A DNA stretch of 9,560 bases from Microthrixaceae bacterium (GCA_023264915.1 JAHFUU010000051.1:1-9560), one strand, 5' to 3'. Shown: positions 1 to 6,061, numbered from the stretch's first letter. Notes: a model not told the origin generated them from the sequence alone. Translations and numbers: made by a program.

Positions 1-347
1 ACCTCCTCGGCGCTTGACAGATCTGCCACCAGCTCGCGGGGGATGCCAAGGCGGTGCGTGACGATCCGGGCGATGTCGACCGCATCGCCGGCTATTCGCT
101 CGATCGCCTCTATCACCTGGAGGACCGACGCCATCTCGTCGGCCTCACGCTGGTTGCGGGCAGCCAGGATGCTCACCGCACGCATGTCATGGACCAGCTC
201 GCTCATCCGCTCCTCGAGCTCGGAGACCTCCTCGGCCATGTCGGGATCACCGAAGTACAGCGCCGCGTACGCCAGGTCGACCATGAGCTCGGAGGTGTCC
301 TTCGCCTCCGAAAGCATCGTCCTCAGATTGCGGGGCCGCTCGTCCAT
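1..347 (-). CDS. PhoU-domain protein, 5' part only (gene runs off the left edge)
   Basis: Reading leftwards from an ATG at 347, 115 codons are open to the window edge with no stop. The protein opens MDERPRNLRTMLSEAKDTSE and continues with a helix carrying LMVDLAYAALYFGDPDMAEEV, an acidic helix ELEERMSELVHDM, then AARNQREADEMASVLQVIEA and IERIAGDAVDIARIVTHRL. This matches my memory of the PhoU-like domain of the archaeal/bacterial family in which PhoU is joined to a TrkA-C domain (COG3273 type), where the words KDTSELMVDLAY and IARIV are characteristic. Such proteins are three-helix bundles thought to tune ion transport, often potassium. The TrkA-C part, if present, would lie beyond the edge. 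The start agrees with the usual N-terminus of the family, but no clear Shine-Dalgarno precedes it; a TAGACT at 361-366 on the minus strand could be a -10 for an almost leaderless message. The neighbouring YbhB-like gene is divergent. Identity is fairly sure, substrate unknown. Confidence 0.78.
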   Translation of the reverse strand, partial: MDERPRNLRTMLSEAKDTSELMVDLAYAALYFGDPDMAEEVSELEERMSELVHDMRAVSILAARNQREADEMASVLQVIEAIERIAGDAVDIARIVTHRLGIPRELVADLSSAEE

Positions 348-473
348 GGGGAGTGAGCGAAGTCTAGGATCCCCTGAGGTGGATCGTCGGACCCGGCAAC
401 CCCTGACTCGGCGCGCAGAAGCACCAGGGCTATCTTGTGTGCGCCTCGAGCGCTTGCAGCGGCCTGCCTGAGA

Positions 474-1100
474 ATGATGCGACGATCACCGACCCTGACA
501 GCAACCCTTCTCGCAGCCGTGATGTCGGTGCTCCTGGGGGCTTGTGGAACCTCTGGCCGCAGCATGCGCGATCCCGATCCAGGCGCGGTCGCGCCGCCCC
601 GCCGCACCTCCACCACGCTCAAGGCAACCTCCTCGACGGTTCAGGGCCTCAACCTCCACAGCGCCGTGCTCGAGCCAAGCGGACGGTTGCCCACTGAGTT
701 CAGCTGCCAGGGTGCGGGCGTATCGCCTCCCTTGAGCTGGACCGGCGTCCCCGAGGGCACGCAGTCGATGGCCTTGCTCGTCGTCGACCTCGACGCTGAC
801 GGCGCAGTCCAGTGGATGGTCTCGGGAATCCCTCCCTCGGTTGGGTCCACGACAAAAGGGCTCGCGCCAAGTGGCGGGACCGAGCTTCCCAACAGCTTCG
901 GCACCAAGGGCTGGAAGGCGCCATGCTCTGACGCCGTCCACACCTATGAGTTCTCCCTGCTCACCTTCACCGATCCACCCAAGGTCGACGGGCTCAGCCC
1001 CCAGCAGGCAGTGGCCGCCCTCGAGCAGGCCGCCGCCAACGCGGCGACGTTCTCCAACAAGTTCGGCAGCTCCGGCGACCAGAGCTCGTCATCGAGCTAG
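474..1100 (+). CDS. YbhB/YbcL family (PEBP-like) secreted lipoprotein
   Basis: 208 residues. The N-terminus MMRRSPTLTATLLAAVMSVL followed by LGAC is a lipoprotein signal peptide with lipidation at Cys24, so the protein should be anchored on the outer face of the membrane. A Pro/Ser/Thr-rich linker (about 25-57) leads to a phosphatidylethanolamine-binding-protein fold (about 59-196): SPPLSWTGVPEGTQSMALLV is the family's first signature, DLDADGAVQWMVSGIPPS the second and FGTKGWKAPCSDAVHTYEFS the third. Two points depart from the usual pocket: the DPD-type motif is DLD, and the His before Trp is Gln113; the later His156 is kept. Cys78 and Cys151 could form a disulfide. The tail is Ser-rich. I chose ATG 474 (477 is equally possible) because it gives a compact signal peptide; the frame is open upstream to a TTG at 435, which would add 13 residues before the signal. 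No good Shine-Dalgarno is seen. The biological ligand of bacterial members is mostly unknown. Confidence 0.9.
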   Translation: MMRRSPTLTATLLAAVMSVLLGACGTSGRSMRDPDPGAVAPPRRTSTTLKATSSTVQGLNLHSAVLEPSGRLPTEFSCQGAGVSPPLSWTGVPEGTQSMALLVVDLDADGAVQWMVSGIPPSVGSTTKGLAPSGGTELPNSFGTKGWKAPCSDAVHTYEFSLLTFTDPPKVDGLSPQQAVAALEQAAANAATFSNKFGSSGDQSSSSS

Positions 1101-1281
1101 CACCGTGATCGACAGCAGGCCGTGCTTCAGGTCACTTCGGGACCGGTCAGCCACCGAGGTCGCCGCGAAGAGAGTCGAGTTCCGCGCGAGTTGAGGGTGA
1201 GCGGGTAGCTCTGAGGCGCCGCCTGCTCCTTCTCGATGAGAGACCCGAGGACCCGGACCTCAACCGGAGCCAGATCCAAGC
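1101..1281. other. Convergent spacer between the PEBP gene and the repeat-protein gene
   Basis: The two flanking genes end towards each other here. I looked for a hairpin followed by a T-run on either strand and saw none that is convincing, so the way transcription ends between them is not evident from sequence. Confidence 0.5.
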
Positions 1282-2115
1282 TCACCCCTCTTCGGCGCCG
1301 GTGCCAGCGGCTGGGCCCCCGGCATCACCGCCTGGGCCCTCGGCATCACCGCCTGGGCCCTCGGCATCACCGCCTGGGTCCTCGGCGTCGCTGGCCCGGT
1401 CCTCAGCATCACCGGCTGAGTCCTCGGTACCACCGGCTGAGTCCTCAGCATCACCGCCTGGGTCCTCGGCGTCGCTGGCCCGGTCCCCGGCGTCACCGGC
1501 CCGGCCCTCGGAAGCGCCCGGTGCAGCCCCGTCACGATCTGCACTCTCTGACAGGACAGCAAGTGCCTGCTTGTACGCCGCCTCGGCTTCGGCCCGCTGC
1601 TCGCGGGTGGCCTTGGGGTCAGATTCGAGCTTGCGCACCGCGGCCGCGGCAGCTTCCTTGGCGCGTTGGGCTTTCTTCAGCTCGCGGGCCGCGCTGTCAG
1701 CCGCTTCTTGAAGCTGTAGGTACTGGTTGAACCTTGACAACTCTGCGGCCGTGACCGGGTCGAGGCTGACGACCGGCATCGGTGGGCGCGTGACCCGGTC
1801 TGCTGGTGAACCCTTGCTCGAAACCCGCCCAGCTCCGGGACTCGCAGCGGCCACATCCGATGAGGTGGCCATGTCACCTGAAGAACCAGGCTCGGTATGA
1901 TCCGACGACCGGTCGGCCTCTCCTGGTGCCTCTCGTGGTGCCTCTTCCGCGGCAGTGGGCTCGATCTCACGGGCATCACCAGCGTCAGTCGCTGCGGCCG
2001 AAGGGTCGCCGGGAGCAGCGTCAAGACCTTCGGCATGCATCGTCCCGGCGTCACCAGCATGTGCGTCGCCAGGTTCTGTGGCACTCGGTTCGGTGGCCGC
2101 CGACGGCACCGTCAT
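1282..2115 (-). CDS. Ala/Asp/Glu-rich protein of unknown function with coiled-coil core and C-terminal heptapeptide repeats
   Basis: 277 residues, no signal peptide and no membrane segment. I do not recognise the family. Three parts can be seen. Residues 1-107 are low-complexity, rich in Ala, Pro, Glu, Asp, Ser and Gly. Residues 108-192 are the only part with ordinary composition: a short lead-in VTRPPMPVVSLDPVTAAELS, then FNQYLQLQEAADSAARELKK and a long Ala/Lys/Glu helix with coiled-coil character ending near YKQALAVLSESA. Residues 203-272 are ten heptapeptides of type E-[DG]-x-[AG]-[GS]-D-A (for example EGPGGDA, EDSAGDA, EDRASDA), followed by GAEEG. The protein is strongly acidic at both ends and probably disordered there. 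Start 2115 is chosen over an upstream in-frame start at 2163 because AAGGA sits 7 nt before it. The upstream gene on the same strand ends 158 bp away, so co-transcription is possible but not shown. Being a structural or protein-binding spacer is only a guess. Confidence 0.85.
   Translation of the reverse strand: MTVPSAATEPSATEPGDAHAGDAGTMHAEGLDAAPGDPSAAATDAGDAREIEPTAAEEAPREAPGEADRSSDHTEPGSSGDMATSSDVAAASPGAGRVSSKGSPADRVTRPPMPVVSLDPVTAAELSRFNQYLQLQEAADSAARELKKAQRAKEAAAAAVRKLESDPKATREQRAEAEAAYKQALAVLSESADRDGAAPGASEGRAGDAGDRASDAEDPGGDAEDSAGGTEDSAGDAEDRASDAEDPGGDAEGPGGDAEGPGGDAGGPAAGTGAEEG
1300..1509 (-). repeat. 21-bp tandem repeat array (10 units) inside the coding region
   Basis: Ten consecutive 21-bp units start at 1300, 1321, 1342, 1363, 1384, 1405, 1426, 1447, 1468 and 1489. 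Units 1321 and 1342 are identical. Each unit encodes one heptapeptide on the minus strand, so copy-number change keeps the frame. A 42-bp pair of units at 1363-1404 recurs at 1447-1488 with two mismatches, an offset of exactly four units, which points to block duplication. The outermost units (1300, 1489) are the most worn. Confidence 0.95.
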
Positions 2116-2122
2116 GGTTTCA

Positions 2123-2127
2123 TCCTT
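2123..2127 (-). promoter_or_regulatory. Shine-Dalgarno that fixes start 2115
   Basis: AAGGA, 7 nt before the ATG at 2115 on the minus strand. No similar site precedes the earlier in-frame start at 2163. Confidence 0.75.
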
Positions 2128-2273
2128 GCAGATGCGGGCATGCGCCAGGCAAGCGGGGAACACCGACCCGGGGCCTGTGGTGCCGAGCTTGCAGCGCTGA
2201 GGCTCTCATCGATCGCGACGCGCCGGACTCGACAGCCCCGCGATGCCCGCGCTGATGCCGGTCCGGGAGTTGC

Positions 2274-2798
2274 TCATCCCGCAGGGAGAGAGCTCTTGCC
2301 ACCGCTTGACCACCAGCTTGCGGTGAGCTGCAAGCCTTCGACGCTGGCTCGTGGCTGGATCTCCTCATAGGTGCGCTTGTAGCCCGTGGAAGCGATGAGC
2401 CAGCGACCATCGATCAGCTCGTAGCGATCTTCGTAGAAGGCTGCACCACGAACCGTGAGGTCCAGATCCGTGATGATCACGACATCGTCGAGTGCCCAGA
2501 CGCCAACCGCTGTCGTGGCGGAGGTCAACCGGATCTCTGGGTGATGGCATCGGTGCGAGGAGTGGAACGCGTCAGAGCTCATCGAGCGCTCGAAGAAGTC
2601 CACGATCGCGTCACGGCCCTCGAAGCTGTACGCGCCGCCACCATATGAGGCCACGCACCCCTCTGCCAGCACCGAGTCCAGCTCGTCCCACAGCTTCTGG
2701 TCCAGGCACCGCAGGTACCGGTACTTGACCTGCTTGATCGCCTCGATCTGGACCAGGTCCTCCGGTGTCAGCTTCTCCGGGCTCCACTCTGTCGTCAT
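2274..2798 (-). CDS. NTF2/SnoaL-like protein, nuclear transport factor 2 family
   Basis: 174 residues with the layout of the SnoaL-like cone-shaped alpha+beta barrel. An N-terminal helix (LVQIEAIKQVKYRYLRCLDQ) is followed by KLWDELDSVLAEGCVASYGG, the word FEGRDAIVDFFERSM, the strand around HHPEIRLTSATTAVGVWALD, then the last strands AAFYEDRYELIDGRWLIAS and TGYKRTYEE. Length and order agree with the stand-alone SnoaL_4-type proteins that are frequent in actinobacteria. Members include dehydratases, isomerases and non-enzymatic ligand binders, so the reaction cannot be told from this sequence. The His-His pair in SHRCHHPEI is commonly seen in this group and may face the pocket. Start 2798 rather than 2864 is supported by GAAGG 7 nt upstream. 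It lies upstream of the repeat protein on the same strand and is divergent from the membrane protein. The fold is well supported, the substrate unknown. Confidence 0.88.
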   Translation of the reverse strand: MTTEWSPEKLTPEDLVQIEAIKQVKYRYLRCLDQKLWDELDSVLAEGCVASYGGGAYSFEGRDAIVDFFERSMSSDAFHSSHRCHHPEIRLTSATTAVGVWALDDVVIITDLDLTVRGAAFYEDRYELIDGRWLIASTGYKRTYEEIQPRASVEGLQLTASWWSSGGKSSLPAG

Positions 2799-2805
2799 GC
2801 TGATC

Positions 2806-2810
2806 CCTTC
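2806..2810 (-). promoter_or_regulatory. Shine-Dalgarno that fixes start 2798
   Basis: GAAGG, 7 nt before the ATG at 2798 on the minus strand. It supports this start over the in-frame start at 2864, whose extra residues do not look like the family. Confidence 0.75.
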
Positions 2811-2976
2811 GTGCGTCGTGCGGGATGATCGTGCGGGTTGCTGGGACGATCCCGGTCGAACCATCTAAGCTGCTGCGGCTCGGCCAGGCAGACACCATGG
2901 TCAAGTGCAGTCTCTTCGATCGATGTCACCCTCGGGGTCGGTTCACCGGGACGACGTACGAACCAGCCCCCCTTGC

Positions 2977-2989
2977 GCGGGTAACCCGC
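2977..2989. promoter_or_regulatory. 13-bp inverted repeat in the divergent spacer, possible operator
   Basis: GCGGGT-A-ACCCGC is a perfect 6-bp inverted repeat around one central base. It ends 25 nt before the start codon at 3015 and lies in the 216-bp spacer shared by the SnoaL-like gene and the membrane-protein gene. Position and symmetry fit a regulator site; no regulator gene is in the window and no good -35/-10 pair was found next to it. Confidence 0.3.
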
Positions 2990-3014
2990 TCTTGCTCGGA
3001 CCTGACCCCATCAA

Positions 3015-5048
3015 ATGACCAACTCCAACACTGAAGTGCACACGGCCACACGTCATCAGGAGCGCCTGGCGGTCGCGCCGTCCCCGAACGTGCCGCGCGC
3101 CAGGCAACACGTCGCCGCGCCCCCGCGGCGGAAGCGGGTCATCGACACCCCCCAGGCGCCGCCCAGGTTCCATCCACCCGCCAACCCCATCGGCTGGGCA
3201 CGGATCCTCACCGGCGCGGCACTCGCCCTGCTGGTGCTGGGCCCGCTCGTGGCACTTGTGGTTCGCGCAGGGACGGCCGAATGGATACCCGGCGGTGACC
3301 GGGCCGTGATCGAGATGCATGTCCGCGATGTGGGGTCCCACACTCCCCTGGTCGGCCCCTACAGCCGCTACGGCTGGAGCCATCCGGGACCCCTGTCCTA
3401 CTGGGCCCTGGCGATCCCCTACCGGGTCCTCGGTTCGAGCTCAGCCTCGCTGCTCGCCGCCACGGCGCTGCTCAACCTCATGTCGATAGGCGCCACGATG
3501 GCAATCATGTGGCGCCGCGGCCGCCTGCCGCTGCTCGCCCTGTCCGCGTTGGGCCTGTCGCTTCTGTGCCGGGCTCTGGTGCCAGCCAACCTCATGGACC
3601 CCTGGAACCCCTATACGACGGTGCTCCCGCTACTGGTGTTCATAGCGTTGGGTTGGACGCTGCGTGAAGGAGATCGCTGGGCGGCACCCGCCGCGGTGCT
3701 CGCGGGATCCTTCCTCGTGCAGAGCCACGTCGGCTATGCGGGGATCGTCGTCCTTGTGCTGGGCTGGGCGGGGTCCGGTTGGTTGCATGACCGGTACGTC
3801 GCGGCCAGCGGCACACGGCTTGCCCGCTTTGGCCTTGCGGCCCGTCCGGGCCCCGCAATCGCCGCGAGCGCCCTCGTGCTCGGTGCCTGCTGGGCACCGG
3901 TAGCCGTCGACCAGACGGCTGGAAGCCACAACCTCACCCACATAGCCGACTACTTCGCCAACAGCACCGACGAACCGGCCGGCATCGGGTACGCGCTTGG
4001 GGTGGCCACGCGCCAGATTGCAGGCCTGCCTCTTGGAGAAGGCCGGACCCGACCGGTCTGGCTGGGAGGAGAGCAGCCGGTCAGCCCCCACGGCGGCGGT
4101 GAGGTGCCGGTGAACCCCAACTGGCTGGTCCTCGCCGGTGCCGTCTTCGTGCTGGTTGCAGCCAGGGTCCGCCAGAGTGCCCGTGAGGCACCAGACCCCG
4201 GCGACCGCCTGAGAGCCAGTGGGGCTTTCCGCTTCCAGTTGCTCGCTGGCTTGTGCGCCGCGGCGGGCACGGTCTCGGTCGCCCGGATCACGGGCGTCGT
4301 CTACAACTACCTGATCCTGTGGTGGCCTGTGCTGGCGATGCTGGTATGGCTGTCTGCCGCTTGGTCCCTGTGGTGCGTCGTGTCAGTCGCCGTGCACAGG
4401 CGACAGGGGGCGGCGCTGTTGTGGCTCCGACGCTCGGCCGCGATCGTGGCTGTCCTCGCCTCGGCGTCGAGCTCGGTTGCCTTCGTGCTGTCAATCCTCG
4501 AATCGCACCCGCCCGAGGAGTACCACCGCGACCCGGTCACGGCTCTGGCCGCTCCCACGATCGCCGCCACCCCGGCGGGCGGGCCGATACTCGTCGAGAG
4601 TGCTGGTGGCGGGCCGACCAACATGACCGATGGGCTCCGCCTCCAGCTCGAGCGCGCCGGCCGACCCACCGTGTCCCGGTCAGAGGACGCCTACAAGTTC
4701 GGTGCGCACCGCGATGCTGGTACCAACCGCCCAGTCACCGAGGTCTGGGTCGTCAGCGGTGACGCGATCGCAGAGTGGTCAAGGCGTGGAGACCTCCGCC
4801 AGGTCGCGATCTGGGACCCGGTTGCACCGGCGCGCCGAGCCAGCTACTTCGAAGATGTCGAGGTTCTTCGCAACCAGTTGCTGGCAGCGCACCGGCTCGA
4901 CCTGTTCGACGCGCTCTACTCCGAAGGCAGCCTGTCAGATGCCTACGGGCTCAAGGCCGTCGACAAGGCCTTGCTCCGGCGAGTCGACGAGTTGCGCTCG
5001 AAGGGTCGCCCCCTCGGGGTCTTCGTGAGGTCAGCCCCGACGCCTTGA
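3015..5048 (+). CDS. Polytopic membrane protein with GT-C glycosyltransferase-like first loop
   Basis: 677 residues. Residues 1-58 are a Pro/Arg-rich, probably cytoplasmic tail. About 11-12 hydrophobic segments follow between residues 62 and 494, for example 62-84, 143-166, 171-190, 200-215, 241-256, 279-296, 368-384, 405-422, 429-457 and 470-494. The first external loop reads GGDRAVIEMHVRDVG (Asp95, Glu100, Asp105) and then PYSRYGWSHPGPLSYWALA. In GT-C enzymes the first external loop carries acidic catalytic residues, and the (S)R(Y/F)GWSHPGP word recurs in actinobacterial membrane proteins of this type that are usually left hypothetical. Residues about 500-677 form a soluble C-terminal domain, presumably outside the membrane. 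By analogy the protein may use a polyprenyl-phosphate sugar in envelope glycan or glycoprotein synthesis, but no substrate can be named. ATG 3015 is the first possible start, since an in-frame TGA lies at 3003-3005; no Shine-Dalgarno is visible, so translation may be leaderless or begin further in. Confidence 0.9.
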   Translation: MTNSNTEVHTATRHQERLAVAPSPNVPRARQHVAAPPRRKRVIDTPQAPPRFHPPANPIGWARILTGAALALLVLGPLVALVVRAGTAEWIPGGDRAVIEMHVRDVGSHTPLVGPYSRYGWSHPGPLSYWALAIPYRVLGSSSASLLAATALLNLMSIGATMAIMWRRGRLPLLALSALGLSLLCRALVPANLMDPWNPYTTVLPLLVFIALGWTLREGDRWAAPAAVLAGSFLVQSHVGYAGIVVLVLGWAGSGWLHDRYVAASGTRLARFGLAARPGPAIAASALVLGACWAPVAVDQTAGSHNLTHIADYFANSTDEPAGIGYALGVATRQIAGLPLGEGRTRPVWLGGEQPVSPHGGGEVPVNPNWLVLAGAVFVLVAARVRQSAREAPDPGDRLRASGAFRFQLLAGLCAAAGTVSVARITGVVYNYLILWWPVLAMLVWLSAAWSLWCVVSVAVHRRQGAALLWLRRSAAIVAVLASASSSVAFVLSILESHPPEEYHRDPVTALAAPTIAATPAGGPILVESAGGGPTNMTDGLRLQLERAGRPTVSRSEDAYKFGAHRDAGTNRPVTEVWVVSGDAIAEWSRRGDLRQVAIWDPVAPARRASYFEDVEVLRNQLLAAHRLDLFDALYSEGSLSDAYGLKAVDKALLRRVDELRSKGRPLGVFVRSAPTP

Positions 5049-5070
5049 CGTCGGACCAGACCCCGGACCA

Positions 5071-5136
5071 GACGCCGGACCCCAGACGCCGGACCCCAGA
5101 CGTCGGACCCCAGACGCCGGACCCCAGACGCCGGAC
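5071..5136. repeat. 14-bp tandem repeat array, non-coding
   Basis: Four full copies of GACGCCGGACCCCA start at 5071, 5085, 5099 (GACGTC variant) and 5113, followed by a 10-base partial copy at 5127-5136. Related, worn sequence reaches back to 5047, so that the last two bases of the membrane-protein stop codon belong to a degenerate unit. A 14-bp period does not preserve a reading frame, which agrees with it being outside genes. Confidence 0.93.
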
Positions 5137-5147
5137 ATGGACGCGAA

Positions 5148-5174
5148 GCCCGACGCCGGTCGTCTGCGTCGGGC
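5148..5174. terminator. Hairpin between convergent genes, possible terminator
   Basis: GCCCGACG and CGTCGGGC form a perfect 8-bp stem around an 11-nt loop, 100 bp after the membrane-protein stop and 110 bp after the lipoprotein stop on the other strand. No T-run follows on either side, so this is a candidate on position and symmetry only. Confidence 0.35.
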
Positions 5175-5284
5175 CTGCGTTCTGGCTGGCTTGGTCAGAG
5201 GTTTGGGGGCGCTGTGTCAATCGAGACCGGTGGATCTCGGATCAGCACGCCGCCGCCGTCGGGTTCGACCGGTCGGCTGTCAAC

Positions 5285-5911
5285 TCACAGGTTGGTGCCG
5301 CACTTGTCGTTGAGGGCCGCGCCCACTGCTTTGAGGATCGTGGGCTCTTCGATCACGATCGCGCCGATCAAGATGGCAAGCGAATCAGGCTCGGCTGCGG
5401 CGATGTCGCCTTGGATGCAGCTTGCCTGGGTGTCGGTGATCGAGGAGTCGACGGACTTGAGGGCCTCGGTGAGCCCCGAGGCGATGGTGGCCTGCGGGAC
5501 ACACGCCACGATGCTCGCACCGACCAGGCCAGCCAGCTGTTCATCGCTGGTCGCCATCTCTGGGTCGGACTCGATGCTCGTGACCACGACGAAGTCGATG
5601 CAGTCAGACTCGTCACTCGACAGGCCCGAGAGCTTGGAGTCAGCCTTCTGGGCCTTGGAAGGCAGCTTGGACTTGTCGACCTTCTCGACGTTTGCCGGCC
5701 TCGTCACCTTTGGTGCGGTGCCAGCGGTGCTGGCTTTGCCTCCCTTGGAAGTCGTAGCCGAACCCCCACCTGCTTTGGTAGTCGTGGATCCCCCGCCGGC
5801 TGTCGTGGTAGGCGCCGCGGAGCTACCCGAGGAGGTCGAGTTGCTGGACGAGCACGCCGCCAGCGAACCCAACATGAACGTACCCAACATCGCCGCCGCA
5901 ACTCTTCTCAT
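5285..5911 (-). CDS. Lipoprotein of unknown function with duplicated two-cysteine module
   Basis: 208 residues. MRRVAAAMLGTFMLGSLAAC is a short lipoprotein signal with lipidation at Cys20. Residues 21-66 are a Ser/Thr/Gly/Ala stalk with repeats such as TTTAGGGSTTTKAGGG, typical of surface-anchored proteins. Residues about 67-95 are Lys-rich (VEKVDKSKLPSKAQKADSKL). The remaining part is two similar helical modules: about 96-139 with Cys104 and Cys137, and about 156-205 with Cys165 and Cys204. Each begins with a (S/T)D-x-x-x-C word (SSDESDC, ITDTQASC), has an acidic-hydrophobic middle and closes with a small-residue helix and a Cys (LVGASIVAC, AVGAALNDKC). Two disulfides are plausible outside the cell. 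I do not recognise a named family. Start 5911 is supported by an AAGGA 7 nt upstream; the frame is open further up to 6127 but those residues do not look like protein and would bury the signal peptide. It probably has its own promoter, since the 335 bp upstream hold no gene. Confidence 0.88.
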   Translation of the reverse strand: MRRVAAAMLGTFMLGSLAACSSSNSTSSGSSAAPTTTAGGGSTTTKAGGGSATTSKGGKASTAGTAPKVTRPANVEKVDKSKLPSKAQKADSKLSGLSSDESDCIDFVVVTSIESDPEMATSDEQLAGLVGASIVACVPQATIASGLTEALKSVDSSITDTQASCIQGDIAAAEPDSLAILIGAIVIEEPTILKAVGAALNDKCGTNL

Positions 5912-5918
5912 GTTCTGT

Positions 5919-5924
5919 TCCTTC
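5919..5924 (-). promoter_or_regulatory. Shine-Dalgarno that fixes start 5911
   Basis: GAAGGA, 7 nt before the ATG at 5911 on the minus strand. It fixes the start of the lipoprotein exactly at the signal peptide. Confidence 0.8.
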
Positions 5925-5969
5925 TGTGGTGTTCTGGCTGTGGCTGGGCCGGTGTGGCCCGTGAATCCC

Positions 5970-5992
5970 GGCGAAGCTAGCAGGGCTTCGCC
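5970..5992 (-). repeat. Inverted repeat in the lipoprotein leader
   Basis: GGCGAAGC and GCTTCGCC form a perfect 8-bp stem with a 7-nt loop, about 59 nt upstream of the lipoprotein start. It would form in the 5' untranslated RNA if transcription begins upstream. It could affect message stability or be a regulator site. Confidence 0.5.
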
Positions 5993-6044
5993 CCGACCCC
6001 ACGAAGTCATGTGATCTCTGGGGACGATCGAACCCCATCTTGGC

Positions 6045-6061
6045 GAGCGCCGCAGGCGCTC
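6045..6061. repeat. Inverted repeat in the gene-free stretch
   Basis: GAGCGCC and GGCGCTC form a perfect 7-bp stem with a 3-nt GCA loop. It is strong for its size and again sits on the upstream side of the lipoprotein gene. Function not evident. Confidence 0.5.

Larger units (their letters stand above)
5049..5284. other. Convergent spacer with tandem repeat and hairpin
   Basis: The membrane-protein gene and the lipoprotein gene end towards each other across these 236 bp. It holds the 14-bp repeat array (5071-5136), a hairpin (5148-5174), a weak bulged stem CGAGACC/GGATCTCG at 5222-5239 and the palindrome CGACCGGTCG at 5266-5275, just past the lipoprotein stop. I see no credible gene in it. 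Confidence 0.6.

Noticed and set aside
431..436. TATCTT as a -10 element for the PEBP lipoprotein gene
   Set aside because: Spacing to the start is possible, but no acceptable -35 lies 16-18 bp upstream and no extended -10 is present, so it is too weak to annotate.
1300..1509. CRISPR array
   Set aside because: The units are directly adjacent 21-bp tandem repeats without spacers and lie in a coding frame.
1301..1711. Open frame on the plus strand encoding a Pro/Ser/Ala-rich 136-residue product over the 21-bp repeats
   Set aside because: It is the antisense shadow of the repeat array. The minus-strand frame has a Shine-Dalgarno, a longer product and a non-repetitive coiled-coil core.
2821..2854. 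Imperfect inverted repeat CGGGAT...ATCCCG in the SnoaL-like gene leader
   Set aside because: Only 6 bp of stem with a long loop and a bulged extension; easily expected by chance at this GC content.
4775..5980. 401-codon open frame on the plus strand
   Set aside because: It overlaps the end of the membrane-protein gene and lies antisense to the whole lipoprotein gene, both of which are well supported. Its product shows no recognisable domain and is opened by GC-rich codon bias and the 14-bp repeat.
6020..6060. Possible tRNA on the minus strand, from GGGGTTCGATCGTCCCC
   Set aside because: The TTCGATC word resembles a T-loop, but the flanking 5-bp stem does not pair properly and no D-arm, anticodon arm or acceptor stem can be built around it.
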